Shown here in pieces: positions 15,311 through 24,520 of a stretch of DNA of 64,000 bases (the stretch's first letter is position 1; each line of letters begins with the position of its first letter). The notes under the pieces are model-generated. The model worked only from the letters and a program-made list of their open reading frames with translations, was not told the origin of the DNA and ran no database searches. This DNA is from Alphaproteobacteria bacterium. GTDB taxonomy: Bacteria > Pseudomonadota > Alphaproteobacteria > Caulobacterales > Hyphomonadaceae. The stretch lies in contig WGLW01000008.1 of the NCBI GenBank assembly GCA_016125405.1, positions 1 through 64,000 on the forward strand, read 5' to 3'. The position numbers were made by a program, and so were the translations under genes.

Positions 15311-16537
15311 ATGAGCGACCGTCTGCCTGTGCAGCCCTGGATGACGTCTGGCCCAGCCCGGCGCGTGATGCAGGCGCTGGAAGGCGAACGGCCGGGATCG
15401 GCGCGGTTTGTCGGCGGATGTGTTCGAAACGCGCTGCTCGACATGCCGATCGCTGACGTCGACATCGCCACGCAACTGACGCCGGATGTGGTGGAGCGGG
15501 TGATGCGCGCCGCGGGAATTGCGGTGCATCCCACGGGCGTCGAACACGGCACGCTGACGGTGGTGGCGGACAATCATCCATTCGAGGTGACGACGCTGCG
15601 CCGCGATGTCGAGACGGATGGACGGCGTGCGGTCGTTGCGTTCACCGAGGACTGGGCCGAGGACGCCCAGCGCCGGGATTTCCGGCTCAACGCGCTTTAC
15701 GCCGATCCCGATGGCGCGCTGCACGATCCGACCGGAGGCGGACTGGAAGACGCCCGCGAGCGCCGGATCGTTTTCGTCGGCCATGCCGAGACGCGCATAC
15801 GCGAGGATTATCTGCGTATCCTGCGCTTTTTCCGGTTCAACGCCTGGTACGGGCGCGGCGCGCCTGATCCGGAAGGTCTTGCCGCCTGCGGAGCCTTGCG
15901 CGCCGGGCTGGAGTCGATCTCGGTCGAGCGCATCTGGTCGGAGCTCAAGAAGCTCCTGGGCGCGCCTGATCCCGTGCCCGCGCTCCGCGCGATGGCGGCG
16001 GCCGGCGTGCTGGAGCAGGCCACGCCCGAGGCGGGTGATCTCGATGGACTGGAACGGCTGGTCAGCCTCGAACGCAACGAAGGGTTTGTGCCGGACGCCC
16101 TGCTGCGCATCGCGGCTCTGATCGGGCGCGATGCAGGTGCAACCAAATCGCTCACCCGAAGGCTGAAGGCCTCAAACGAGGAACGCGACCGGCTGGTTTC
16201 AGCGGCGCGCGATGACACGCCGGTTTCAGTGGCAATGGCCGACCGGGACATTCGGCGGACACTCTATTTGTCCGGCGCCGCCGTGTTTCGCGACCGGGTG
16301 ATGCTCGACTGGGCTGCGCAGGGGGGAGATGCGAAGGGCTGGCGGCGCTTGCTGTCGATGACGGACGGATGGGTGCGGCCAGTCATGCCCGTCGGCGGAG
16401 ACGACGTGCTGGCTGCGGGCGTTCCGGCCGGTCCGGCGGTTGGCGAAGCGATGCGCCGGATCGAGTCTGCATGGGTGGACAGCGATTTCACCTCGACGCG
16501 CGAAACGCTTCTCAAGCTTGCCAGGCCCGGCGCCTAG
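15311..16537 (+). CDS. cca: CCA tRNA nucleotidyltransferase
   Basis: Adds or repairs the 3' CCA end of tRNAs; a class II nucleotidyltransferase of the alphaproteobacterial short type (408 residues). The nucleotidyltransferase motif FVGGCVRNALLDMPIADVDI gives the metal-binding DxD at 49/51, followed by RRDFRLNALY near 117-126 and the head/neck RIREDYLRILRFFRFNAWY near 155-175. The C-terminal third is less conserved. It follows DUF6111 by 4 bp. Its TAG shares a CTAG with the stop of the convergent TspO gene (16534-16537). Confidence 0.93.
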   Translation: MSDRLPVQPWMTSGPARRVMQALEGERPGSARFVGGCVRNALLDMPIADVDIATQLTPDVVERVMRAAGIAVHPTGVEHGTLTVVADNHPFEVTTLRRDVETDGRRAVVAFTEDWAEDAQRRDFRLNALYADPDGALHDPTGGGLEDARERRIVFVGHAETRIREDYLRILRFFRFNAWYGRGAPDPEGLAACGALRAGLESISVERIWSELKKLLGAPDPVPALRAMAAAGVLEQATPEAGDLDGLERLVSLERNEGFVPDALLRIAALIGRDAGATKSLTRRLKASNEERDRLVSAARDDTPVSVAMADRDIRRTLYLSGAAVFRDRVMLDWAAQGGDAKGWRRLLSMTDGWVRPVMPVGGDDVLAAGVPAGPAVGEAMRRIESAWVDSDFTSTRETLLKLARPGA

Positions 16538-17055
16538 TTGGCGAATACGATCCAGCCATTGAGGTAGGCGGCGAACGTCAGCCACGCGAGGTAGGGGTAT
16601 TGCAGTTGTGAGGCGACCGGGCTGATGCGGTTGAACTCGATGATCATCCTCAGTGTCAGGAACCAGAGCACGACGATGTCGACGAGCGCGACCGCGGCCA
16701 GGTGGAAGCGGAAGAACAGCACGCTCCAGGCGAGGTTCACGATCAGCTGCAGGAAGTAGATGCCGAGGGGTGAATCGGCCTTGCGCCAGTCGCCGGCTTT
16801 CAGCCAGACGCGGCACGCGCCGATCGCCATCAGCGTGTAGAGCAGGGGCCAGACCGCGCCGAAGACATAGCCCGGCGGATTCCCGGGCGCCTTGTTCAGC
16901 GTCTGATACCAGGGATCCATGGCGCCGGGAGAGACCAGCGCGCCGAGCGCCGCCGTCAGGCACGCAGCGGCAATGATCCCGATAAAGGCCAGAACGGTGA
17001 ACTCGACGGGCGCGCCTTCCTGACGGGCCGTGGTCTCGGACAAACCAGGTCGCAT
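16534..17055 (-). CDS. tspO: TspO/MBR family membrane protein
   Basis: A 173-residue five-helix TspO/peripheral benzodiazepine-receptor homologue. Visible family residues include WYQTLNKAPGNPPGYVFG, AVWPLLYTLM, the Trp-rich LAWSVLFFRFH, and LTFAAYLNGWIVFAN at the end. Bacterial TspO binds or degrades porphyrins and influences tetrapyrrole responses. The ATG at 17053-17055 has GAGAGG upstream; the first 15 residues are longer than usual, so a start nearer residue 17 is possible. It is a single gene, convergent with cca. A haem-synthesis gene (hemF) lies 2 kb away but in another transcription unit. Confidence 0.91.
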   Translation of the reverse strand: MRPGLSETTARQEGAPVEFTVLAFIGIIAAACLTAALGALVSPGAMDPWYQTLNKAPGNPPGYVFGAVWPLLYTLMAIGACRVWLKAGDWRKADSPLGIYFLQLIVNLAWSVLFFRFHLAAVALVDIVVLWFLTLRMIIEFNRISPVASQLQYPYLAWLTFAAYLNGWIVFAN

Positions 17056-17215
17056 GGGAACCTCTCGTCACCCAGAAGACAGGAGGTAGGCCGCCGGCCC
17101 GTCCTGTCCAAGGCTCATATTACCCTTTTGTTAGAAATTGGCGACGCCGTTTCACAGCCCGTTAAGCAGACAAGTGTTAGTAGCATACATATTAGGGCGC
17201 TAGGAGTTTGAAAGC

Positions 17216-17638
17216 ATGCGTCTGCTTGCCAACGACGACCGTGGCGCATCGGCGGTCGAATTTGCACTGATCGCGCCATTTTTGTTGCTGCTGGTCGCGG
17301 CGATCCTAGCTTACGGGTCGATTTTCGCTACGTCACTGAGCCTTCAGCAACTGGCGGCGGAGACGGCCCGGGCCACCATCGGCGGCCTGGACGACACCGA
17401 ACGGGAGCAACTCGCGGAGGCCTATCTCGACGCCAACGAGACCGGCTATCCGATGTTGAGAGCCGATCACATCGCGTTCGAATTCGATCCTGGGTCCGAC
17501 GGCAAGCTCAGCCGGGTCAAGCTCAAATACGACATGTCTGCTCACCCGGCCTATGCGCTGAGCAACCTGATCCCGCTTCCCAGTTCGCCGATCAGCTACA
17601 CGATGATCGTTACGGATGGAGACGGAGCCACGTCATGA
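17216..17638 (+). CDS. TadE-like pilus assembly protein
   Basis: A 140-residue pseudopilin-like protein. The short charged N-terminus RLLANDDRGASAVEFALIAP, with the TadE Glu in the helix, leads into one long hydrophobic segment (about 15-37). The C-terminal part is soluble and beta-rich. The ATG at 17216 is preceded by AGGAG. It overlaps the TadG-like gene by 4 bp (ATGA, 17635-17638). No other tad/cpa genes (secretin, ATPase, pilin) are in the window. The 160-bp gap upstream (17056-17215) carries the divergent tspO and tadE promoters. Confidence 0.84.
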   Translation: MRLLANDDRGASAVEFALIAPFLLLLVAAILAYGSIFATSLSLQQLAAETARATIGGLDDTEREQLAEAYLDANETGYPMLRADHIAFEFDPGSDGKLSRVKLKYDMSAHPAYALSNLIPLPSSPISYTMIVTDGDGATS

Positions 17639-19080
17639 TCCGTCTTCTCGCTCACAAGCGCGGCACCGTGGTGACCGTCTTCGCGCTCAGCGCCATGGTG
17701 ATGGCGGTGATGACTGCGGTGGTGGTGAACCAGGTCACATTCTACATGGGCAAGCGCAAGCTTCAGGCGGCCGTGGACCTGACGGCGCTGATGATGATGC
17801 AGTCCGGCAATCTCGAGACGAGCCACGCCAAGGCGCTCATCGCCAGCCAGATTGGCAGTCAGCCGAACCTTGAGCTGACGGTGACGCGCGGGAGCTACAC
17901 GCCCGATGCCGGCGTTGCGGCCGCAGACCGCTTCGAGGCCAATGCCACGCCGTTCAACGCGATCCAGGTCGATGCAAAGATTCCCACGGAAGCGGCGATG
18001 TTTGGCGGGATGTTGCCGTCCAATCTTCATTTGAAGGCCTCAGCGCGCGCAGCCCGGCGCGAGACAACGACCATCGCGGTCGGTTCGCGCCTCGTGCGTG
18101 TCGAAGGCGGGCTGAGCGCCGCGCTGCTGGACGCGACGTTGGGGTATGACGGGAAACTCACCGTCATGGACTATAATTCGCTGGCCAGCGCGAATGTTGA
18201 TGCGGTGCAGTTCCTGAACGCACTCAACGTGAAGGCCAACATCAACGCGGTGACATTCAACGACGTTCTGGATGCGCCTGTTAAGATCGGCGACGTGGTG
18301 AAGGTTCTCGCCGAGACCACTGACGACGGCGCCGCGGCGACGCTGCTGGCCGACGCATCGCCCGCCTCGGGCGGCGACACATTCAAGCTGAAGGAAGTGG
18401 TTCATCTCGGATCGATCGCAGGCGTGCCGCTGGATGGACTGACGTCTGGCGAGACCGTTCCCATCAGTGTTGGCGAACTTCTGGCGGCGTCCGCGGCGTT
18501 GTCGGACGGCGACCACCAGATTGCCCTCAACCTGTCGAAGGTCCTCGGCACGAGCGGCATCGCCAATGCGAAGCTCGATGTCGGCGAGAAGCCGCAGATA
18601 TTGCAGTATGACGCCTACGCCGAAAAAGGCTCCAGCGTTTCGACCTCGCAATTCAAGCTGTCGGTGGGCGCCCTGGGGGCCATCCCCGCGAGTGCGCTCG
18701 CGGTCACCGCGACGCTTGCCTCGGCGACGGTCAAGGTCGATGCGATCAACTGCCATGCCGACGGAACGGCCGATGTGACGCTGAAGGCCACGACGTCCGC
18801 CGGACTGGTTGGCGTGAAGGCGCCAGTCCTTCCGCCGATTTCGGTCAAGGCCGGATCGGACGAGGAGCTGAGCGTGAACTTCACGCCGGCGGACATTGCC
18901 GCGCAGACCTACAAGCCGGTTCATTCCAGTCTGGCGTTGCAGACCAGCCTGCTTGGCCTGACGACCAAGATCCTGCTGAAGCCGGTCGATGACCTGCTGG
19001 AAGAGCTTGGCCTGCATGTCGCGGAAGCGGATGTGAAAGTCATGGAGGCGAGCTGCGGCTCGCCGGGGCTGGTCTACTGA
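17635..19080 (+). CDS. TadG-like membrane protein
   Basis: A 481-residue protein with a short cytoplasmic N-terminus and one hydrophobic helix (about 10-32), then the TadG-typical KRKLQAAVDLTALMMMQSGN. The rest is a long exported domain rich in Ala, Val, Asp and Thr, with almost no cysteines (two, near residues 373 and 475). It lacks a visible VWA MIDAS motif, unlike many TadG proteins. Translation is coupled to the TadE gene by the 4-bp overlap, and both probably act in a Flp/Tad-type surface structure encoded elsewhere. Confidence 0.78.
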   Translation: MIRLLAHKRGTVVTVFALSAMVMAVMTAVVVNQVTFYMGKRKLQAAVDLTALMMMQSGNLETSHAKALIASQIGSQPNLELTVTRGSYTPDAGVAAADRFEANATPFNAIQVDAKIPTEAAMFGGMLPSNLHLKASARAARRETTTIAVGSRLVRVEGGLSAALLDATLGYDGKLTVMDYNSLASANVDAVQFLNALNVKANINAVTFNDVLDAPVKIGDVVKVLAETTDDGAAATLLADASPASGGDTFKLKEVVHLGSIAGVPLDGLTSGETVPISVGELLAASAALSDGDHQIALNLSKVLGTSGIANAKLDVGEKPQILQYDAYAEKGSSVSTSQFKLSVGALGAIPASALAVTATLASATVKVDAINCHADGTADVTLKATTSAGLVGVKAPVLPPISVKAGSDEELSVNFTPADIAAQTYKPVHSSLALQTSLLGLTTKILLKPVDDLLEELGLHVAEADVKVMEASCGSPGLVY

Positions 19081-19099
19081 GGGCTTTATTCTCTGCCGG

Positions 19100-20005
19100 T
19101 CAGGGCCATTTCACCACGGGCGGCATCGAGGAGAGGATGCTTGCGACATTGCCGTTGGTTTTCAGGCCAAACGTCGTGCCCCGGTCATAAAGCAGATTGA
19201 ATTCGACATAGCGGCCGCGGCGCACAAGCTGCTCTTCGCGTTCGGCCGATGTCCACGACTGGGCCATGCGGCGTTCGACAATCCGCGGGTAGATGTCGAG
19301 AAAGGCGAGGCCGACGTCGCGGGTGAAGGCGAAGTCCGTCATCCAGTCGCCGGTGTTGTAGCGATCATAGAAAATCCCGCCGACGCCGCGCGCTTCCTGG
19401 CGGTGGGGCAGATAGAAGTATTCGTCGCATTGCTTGCGCATGGCCTCATAGTCGGGGCCGGCATGGGCTTCGCACGCCCGGCGCATGGCGGCGTGAAAAT
19501 CCTGCGCGTCGGGATTGTCCTGATTGCGCTGGGTGTCCAGAAGCGGGGTCAGGTCGCCGCCGCCGCCGAACCAGGATTCCGAGGTCACCAGCATGCGCGT
19601 GTTCATGTGAACCGCCGGAACGCGCGGTGAGACCATGTGCGCGATGACGGAAATTCCGCTGGCCCAGAAACGACCGTCCGATTTGTCGGCGCCGGGAATG
19701 GTGCGGGCGAATTCCGGGGCGAAGGCGCCGTGAACGCATGAAAAGTGAACGCCGACCTTCTCGAAAAGCCTGCCGCGCATGACGGCCATGGTTCCTCCGC
19801 CGAGGTCTTCCGATCCATCGCCTCGGCGCCACTCGGTGCGCTCGAAACGGCCTGCGGGACCGGAGTAGAGGGGAGGGCCGGCCTTGTCCTCGAGCGCCTC
19901 GAAGGCGGCGATGATACGGCCCTGAAGCTCTTCAAACCATGCTCGCGCGAGCGCCTGCCGTTCGGCAAGCGAGGGTTCGGCGGCGGCGGATCGGGTTGCG
20001 CTCAT
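19100..20005 (-). CDS. hemF: Oxygen-dependent coproporphyrinogen III oxidase
   Basis: Aerobic haem-pathway enzyme (EC 1.3.3.3) converting coproporphyrinogen III to protoporphyrinogen IX. The 301-residue length is normal. Family signatures are all present: [39 protein letters not shown], and the C-terminal [20 protein letters not shown]. The ATG at 20003-20005 is the usual start; a longer in-frame frame reaches 20449 but would cover the divergent lipoprotein gene. A 19-bp convergent gap separates it from the TadG-like gene. The 151-bp divergent gap upstream (20006-20156) should hold the promoters. Confidence 0.95.
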   Translation of the reverse strand: MSATRSAAAEPSLAERQALARAWFEELQGRIIAAFEALEDKAGPPLYSGPAGRFERTEWRRGDGSEDLGGGTMAVMRGRLFEKVGVHFSCVHGAFAPEFARTIPGADKSDGRFWASGISVIAHMVSPRVPAVHMNTRMLVTSESWFGGGGDLTPLLDTQRNQDNPDAQDFHAAMRRACEAHAGPDYEAMRKQCDEYFYLPHRQEARGVGGIFYDRYNTGDWMTDFAFTRDVGLAFLDIYPRIVERRMAQSWTSAEREEQLVRRGRYVEFNLLYDRGTTFGLKTNGNVASILSSMPPVVKWP

Positions 20006-20156
20006 GCGTCCTGCTACCCCGTCGCCGGGCGGTCCGTCCAGCGCGGGCCTCGCCGCAGCACGAGTTGCTGGCGAAATCAGTTCCCGAATTCGGCGTCGCG
20101 GCCTAGTCTGGATGCGGACGGCTTGCACCCCGAAAGGGGGTATCTGGGGAGTGGAC

Positions 20157-20453
20157 ATGAAACGGGTCATTCTGGCTGCCGCGGCGGCCTCGCTTGCCGC
20201 CGCCTGCAGCGGCGGCGGCGAAACGGCGATGGTGAAGCAATGCCAGCAGGGGGGTGAAAGCGCGAAAGTGTGCGGTTGCATGGTTTCGCATATGAAGAAG
20301 GGCATGGACGCCGATGTCTTCCGTGTCCTGACGTTGCAGGCTGAAGGAAAGAGCGAAGAAGCCGGAAAGCAGGCCGACAAGTTGCCGGTGAAGAAGCAGA
20401 TGCAGCTGGCCACCGCCGCCGTGTCGGCGATGCAGGCGTGCATCGGCAAGTGA
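20157..20453 (+). CDS. Small lipoprotein with CxC motif, paralogue 1
   Basis: A 98-residue exported lipoprotein; [20 protein letters not shown] has a lipobox AAAC at residues 15-18. The mature part holds the pattern C-x9-C-x-C in [20 protein letters not shown] and a last cysteine six residues from the end, so four cysteines could form two disulfides or bind metal. The body is predicted helical and Lys/Ala-rich. I do not know the family. The next gene encodes a similarly built protein, suggesting a tandem duplication. The ATG at 20157 is chosen because it heads the signal peptide; a longer frame from 20004 has no support. Confidence 0.72.
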   Translation: MKRVILAAAAASLAAACSGGGETAMVKQCQQGGESAKVCGCMVSHMKKGMDADVFRVLTLQAEGKSEEAGKQADKLPVKKQMQLATAAVSAMQACIGK

Positions 20454-20544
20454 TCCAGCGTCAGGCTTCGTTGATCCGTTTCGCCGGCGACGATAGAGGT
20501 TCCTTGCGCGGTGCACTCTGCCGGGGTTCGAAAAAGGGAAGATC

Positions 20545-20862
20545 GTGCGCTGGGCGCCAGTTGCTGCTTTGTTGCTCGTGGCGTCGGCCTGCAGTCGTGA
20601 TGATGCGGGACGCAGGACCATCATCGATGCGTGCCTGAAGGGCGGGCAGCAAGAGCAGGTCTGCACGTGCCTGGCGAACGAATCCGAGAAACGCCTGGAC
20701 AAGACAATGTTCGGTCTCGTGGTCCTCGGCGCCGCCGGAAACGAAACCGAGACCGACAGAATAATGAATACCCTGTCGCCGGCGGCCGTGCAGCGGTTCG
20801 CCAACGCGACCCAGGCCATCGCCCGTACCTGCGGCGCCGCTCCGCCGGCGCCGGTCAGGTAA
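20545..20862 (+). CDS. Small lipoprotein with CxC motif, paralogue 2
   Basis: A 105-residue exported lipoprotein starting with GTG at 20545, preceded by AAGGGAAGA as ribosome site. The signal ends in lipobox VASAC (Cys16). The mature part repeats the layout of the previous gene: C-x9-C-x-C in [20 protein letters not shown], then a helical body and a final Cys near residue 97. Overall identity to paralogue 1 is low outside this motif. The last 8 bases overlap the convergent trmL gene. The function is unknown. The two genes are 91 bp apart and could share a transcript. Confidence 0.7.
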   Translation: MRWAPVAALLLVASACSRDDAGRRTIIDACLKGGQQEQVCTCLANESEKRLDKTMFGLVVLGAAGNETETDRIMNTLSPAAVQRFANATQAIARTCGAAPPAPVR

Positions 20863-21334
20863 TCGGCTGGCCCACGCGTTGCGGTAGCCGCGATGTCTGG
20901 CGCAGGGCTTCCCAGAGCGCGATTCCGGCCGATGTGACCACGTTCAGCGACCGGGCCTCCGGCGCCAGGGGGATCGCCAGCCGGGCGGCGGCGGCCGAAT
21001 GGACCTCTTCGGGCGCCCCAGCGGACTCCCGGCCGAAGAGCAGGGTGTCGCCGGGGGCGAACCGGAAGTCCTGGAGAAAAGCCGTCGCGCGCGTGGTGAA
21101 GAGAATCAGTCTTCCCGTGTCCCGTTCCGGATCGGCGCGAAAGGCGGACCAGCTGTCGTGCCGGACCACATCGGCCTGCCGGCCATAGTCCATGGACGCC
21201 CTTTTGAGGTCCCGATGTGTCAAAGGGAAGCCGCAGGGCTCGATGACATCCACCGAAACGCCAAAACATGCCGCCAGACGGATAGCCGCCCCCAGATTCT
21301 GGGGAATGTCGGGTTGTAGAAATGCGAGACGCAA
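20855..21334 (-). CDS. trmL: tRNA (cytidine(34)-2'-O)-methyltransferase
   Basis: SPOUT-class methyltransferase of 159 residues that modifies the wobble base of leucine tRNAs. Landmarks are [20 protein letters not shown] at the N-terminus, [11 protein letters not shown] near 100 and the knot segment [19 protein letters not shown] near 128-147, which binds S-adenosylmethionine. It is divergent from petA with a 120-bp gap and ends 8 bp inside the convergent small lipoprotein gene. No in-operon partner is evident. Confidence 0.92.
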   Translation of the reverse strand: MRLAFLQPDIPQNLGAAIRLAACFGVSVDVIEPCGFPLTHRDLKRASMDYGRQADVVRHDSWSAFRADPERDTGRLILFTTRATAFLQDFRFAPGDTLLFGRESAGAPEEVHSAAAARLAIPLAPEARSLNVVTSAGIALWEALRQTSRLPQRVGQPIT

Positions 21335-21454
21335 TCTAGAGCCTTCCGCTGCAGGGTCCTCCGGGGGGTTCTTGCGACATCGCGCCGCGCGCGGGCTTCT
21401 GCGCAGGTGCTATGTAGGCGTCACCTAATAGCCCGAATATCATGGGAGAGGCGT

Positions 21455-22036
21455 GTGGCGGAACACGGTTCGAGCAGCCCGACAGCTGATGGCGAACACG
21501 CCGGGGAAACCCGCCGGGATTTCATTCATATCGCAGCCGCGACGGTGGCTGCGGGAGGGGTGGCGGCTGTCGCCTGGCCCTTCGTCCAGCAACTGGCTCC
21601 GGCCGCAGACACGCGGGCGCTCTCAGCCGCTGAGGTCGATGTCTCCAAGGTTCCCCTTGGCAGCGAGATTCGCGTGCTGATCGGCGGCGTGCCGTTCTTC
21701 GTGCGTCACCGGACCGACGCGGAGATCCAGGAAGCCCGGAACGTCAATATTTCCACCCTGCGGGATCCGGCGACCGACGACTCGCGTCTGCGCCCCTTGC
21801 CCGACGGGAAGCTGAACCCGTCGATCCTCGTGACCTCGGCGGTCTGCACCCACCTCGGCTGCGTGCCGCTCGGGCCGGACAACGGCAAGGTCGGCGAGTT
21901 CGGCGGCTGGTACTGCCCGTGCCACGGGTCGCAGTACGATACCTCGGGGCGCATTCGTAAGGGGCCGGCGCCGAAGAACCTGGCGATCCCGAAATACGTC
22001 TACGAGACGCCCACCATGATCAAGATTTCGCTGTAG
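21455..22036 (+). CDS. petA: Ubiquinol-cytochrome c reductase Rieske subunit
   Basis: Iron-sulfur subunit of the bc1 complex (193 residues), carrying electrons from ubiquinol to cytochrome c1. A twin-arginine signal/anchor lies at about 20-45 ([16 protein letters not shown]). The 2Fe-2S ligands are in CTHLGC (Cys131, His133) and CPCHGS (Cys154, His157), with Cys136 and Cys156 placed for the usual disulfide. The GTG at 21455 is preceded by GGGAGAGG; an ATG 48 bp upstream would add a non-conserved N-terminus. First gene of petABC, 12 bp before petB. Confidence 0.95.
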   Translation: MAEHGSSSPTADGEHAGETRRDFIHIAAATVAAGGVAAVAWPFVQQLAPAADTRALSAAEVDVSKVPLGSEIRVLIGGVPFFVRHRTDAEIQEARNVNISTLRDPATDDSRLRPLPDGKLNPSILVTSAVCTHLGCVPLGPDNGKVGEFGGWYCPCHGSQYDTSGRIRKGPAPKNLAIPKYVYETPTMIKISL

Positions 22037-22048
22037 GGGGCAGGCGCC

Positions 22049-23509
22049 ATGAGCGGACCATCAACCTACGAGCCGAAGACCGGCTTCACGAAATGGCTGG
22101 ATGCCCGGCTGCCGATCGTGCGTCTCGGCTACGACAGCATGATCGACTTTCCGACGCCGAAGAACCTGAACTACTGGTGGACGTTCGGCGGCATCCTCGC
22201 GCTGTGCCTCGTGATCCAGATCGTCACCGGTATCGTTCTGGCGATGCACTACGTCGCCAATACCAGCATGGCGTTCGCCAGCGTCCAGCACATCATGCGC
22301 GACGTCGATTTCGGCTGGCTGGTCCGTTACATCCACGCAAACGGCGCGGGGATGTTCTTCCTCGCCGTCTACATCCACATGTTCCGCGGCCTTTACTACG
22401 GATCGTACAAGGCGCCGCGCGAGGTGCTGTGGATCCTCGGCGTGGTCATCTATCTCCTGATGATGGCGACGGCTTTCATGGGCTACGTGCTTCCCTGGGG
22501 CCAGATGTCGTTCCACGGTTCGTCGGTGATCACCAACCTGATCGGCGCCCTGCCGATCGTAGGGCCGGCGGTGAAAACCTATCTTCTGGGCGGCGCCGCG
22601 GTGGGCGATCCCACGCTGAACCGCTTCTTCTCGCTGCACTACCTGCTGCCGTTCGTGATCGCGGGCGTCGTGATCCTGCACATCTGGGCGCTGCACGTGG
22701 TCGGCAACGGTAACCCGACGGGCGTGTCCGTGCAGGATATCAAGAAGGACACCGTTCCTTTCCACCCGTACTACACGGTGAAAGACGGCTTCGCGATCAT
22801 CCTGTTCCTGACCATGTTCGCGGTCTTCGTGTTCTTCTTCCCCGAAGCCATGGGCAAGACGGACAACTCGATCGAGGCGAACCCGCTGCAGACGCCGGCC
22901 CACATCGTGCCTGAATGGTACCTGCTGCCGTTCTACGCGATCCTGAAGTCGGTGACCTTCGACATTGGGCCGATCCCCGCGAAGCTCCTCGGCGTGCTGG
23001 CGATGTTCGGGTCGATCCTGATCCTGTTCGCGCTGCCCTGGCTCGATACGTCCAAGGTGCGCTCGATGCGCTACCGGCCGCTCGCCCGTCAGCTGTTCGT
23101 GCTGTTTGTCCTGGCCTGCGTGGGCCTCGGCTTCTGCGGTGCGAACGAACCCGACGCGTTCGTGTTCAAGACGGGCAAAGACCGTCTGCAGGTCGAATAC
23201 TCGGACGCCAACGGCAGGGCGCAGACCAAGTTCTTCGACCAGTTCAGCGAAGCGAACGCCTACAAGGAATCCCTGCCGACAGCCGCCGGCGCCTCGTTGC
23301 AGGTCGCTGAATCCGGCTTCAAGTGGAAATGGCTCTCGCAGATCCTGGCCGCATATTACTTCATATATTTCCTCGTGCTGATGCCGCTGCTGGGTGTGAT
23401 CGAGAAGCCCAAGCCGCGTCCGGCCTCCATCGCTGACAGCGTGCACAAGCGCTCGGGATCCGGCCGATCCTCAAGCGCGCCTGTCGCCGCGCCCCAGCAC
23501 GCCGAGTAG
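22049..23509 (+). CDS. petB: Cytochrome b subunit of bc1 complex
   Basis: Membrane subunit binding haems bL and bH and the two quinone sites. The 486-residue chain shows the haem-ligand histidines in RYIHANGAG and YIHMFRG with partner histidines in SLHYLLPF and [11 protein letters not shown], and the Qo-site PEWY ([13 protein letters not shown]). It is longer than the usual 400-445 residues because of an insert of about 50 residues between the seventh and eighth helices (around 370-425) and a short Ser/Pro-rich tail. It lies 12 bp after petA and 11 bp before petC. Confidence 0.95.
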   Translation: MSGPSTYEPKTGFTKWLDARLPIVRLGYDSMIDFPTPKNLNYWWTFGGILALCLVIQIVTGIVLAMHYVANTSMAFASVQHIMRDVDFGWLVRYIHANGAGMFFLAVYIHMFRGLYYGSYKAPREVLWILGVVIYLLMMATAFMGYVLPWGQMSFHGSSVITNLIGALPIVGPAVKTYLLGGAAVGDPTLNRFFSLHYLLPFVIAGVVILHIWALHVVGNGNPTGVSVQDIKKDTVPFHPYYTVKDGFAIILFLTMFAVFVFFFPEAMGKTDNSIEANPLQTPAHIVPEWYLLPFYAILKSVTFDIGPIPAKLLGVLAMFGSILILFALPWLDTSKVRSMRYRPLARQLFVLFVLACVGLGFCGANEPDAFVFKTGKDRLQVEYSDANGRAQTKFFDQFSEANAYKESLPTAAGASLQVAESGFKWKWLSQILAAYYFIYFLVLMPLLGVIEKPKPRPASIADSVHKRSGSGRSSSAPVAAPQHAE

Positions 23510-23520
23510 GGAGCAGAAAG

Positions 23521-24402
23521 ATGCGCTTCATCACACTCGCCGCCGCTGGTCTCGCAACGCTGGCGCTCGCTTCAGCGGGTCTTGCCTTCGCGCAGGAACA
23601 ACGCCCCGCCCACGAGTTCGGCCCGGAACATCTCGACGAGCCTGAAGGCGGCTGGTCGTTCGAAGGCCCTCTCGGCAATTTCGACCAGAACGCGCTGCAG
23701 CGCGGCTACAAGGTCTACCGCGAGGTCTGCGCCTCATGCCACAGCATGAAGAGCATGTCGTTCCGCAACCTCGGTCAGAAGGGCGGACCGTTCTACGATC
23801 CTGAGTTCCCGAACCCGAACGACAATCCGCGGGTCAAGGCGCTGGCGGCGGATCTGACGATTCCGGCCATTGACGAGGAAACGGGCGACGAGGAGCAGGT
23901 TCCGGCAAAGACCTCGGATACCTTCCCCAATCCGTTCAAGAACCCGGCAGCGGCGCGCGCCAGCAATGGCGGGATTGCCCCGCCGGACCTGTCCGTGATC
24001 ACCAGCGCGCGCGAAGGCGGCGCCAGCTACATCTATTCGCTTCTGACCGGTTTCCGCGATCCGCCAGCCGGGCTGACCGTGAACGGGGGGCAGCACTACA
24101 ACGTGTTCTACCCTGGCGACACCGGTTCGCAGTGGGCTGGCGATCCGCGCCTCAAACCCCCAGGCGGCTTCCTCGCCATGCCGCCGCCCCTGAAAGCCGA
24201 CGGCCAGGTGACGTTCGACGACGGCACGCCGTCCACCGTGAAGCAGATGTCCAAGGACGTTGCGACATTCCTCGCCTGGGCGGCTGATCCCAAGCAGGAA
24301 ACCCGCAAGCAAATGGGCGTCGGCGTGGTGATCTACCTCCTGATCTTCGCCGTGGTGGTGTATCTTTCCTACCGTCGCATCTGGGCGAAGGTGGAGCACT
24401 AG
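23521..24402 (+). CDS. petC: Cytochrome c1 subunit of bc1 complex
   Basis: A 293-residue c-type haem protein anchored in the membrane. It has a Sec signal ending near LAFAQEQ (residue 25), the haem-binding CASCH (70-74), the axial Met in FLAMPPPL near residue 220, and a C-terminal anchor helix (VVIYLLIFAVVVYLSYRRIW). Preceded by AGGGAGCAGAAAG, a clear ribosome site. It ends the petABC operon. The 118-bp gap that follows (24403-24520) contains no gene or clear terminator hairpin. Confidence 0.95.
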   Translation: MRFITLAAAGLATLALASAGLAFAQEQRPAHEFGPEHLDEPEGGWSFEGPLGNFDQNALQRGYKVYREVCASCHSMKSMSFRNLGQKGGPFYDPEFPNPNDNPRVKALAADLTIPAIDEETGDEEQVPAKTSDTFPNPFKNPAAARASNGGIAPPDLSVITSAREGGASYIYSLLTGFRDPPAGLTVNGGQHYNVFYPGDTGSQWAGDPRLKPPGGFLAMPPPLKADGQVTFDDGTPSTVKQMSKDVATFLAWAADPKQETRKQMGVGVVIYLLIFAVVVYLSYRRIWAKVEH

Positions 24403-24520
24403 GCTCACCCAAACTCCCTGATAGGCTTGAGCTGCGCCGCATGGTGCAGGCCGGGGTCTGCGTCACCGTCGGGGCTGTCGGTGTGGCGGATCCCGGCTTC
24501 CGCGTTTAGGGAGCGGCGGG

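Noticed and set aside
16534-20005. Functional operon linking tspO with hemF because of tetrapyrrole biology
   Set aside because: They are in separate transcription units with the tad-like pair in between; nearness alone does not support it.
22061-23446. 461-codon frame antisense to petB
   Set aside because: Extremely His/Arg/Glu-rich translation, a mirror of the cytochrome b codon use; petB is supported by haem ligands and PEWY.
24403-24520. tRNA or small RNA in the petC/GNAT gap
   Set aside because: No T-loop GGTTCRANYCC-type box or cloverleaf arrangement was found; it is probably a plain spacer.
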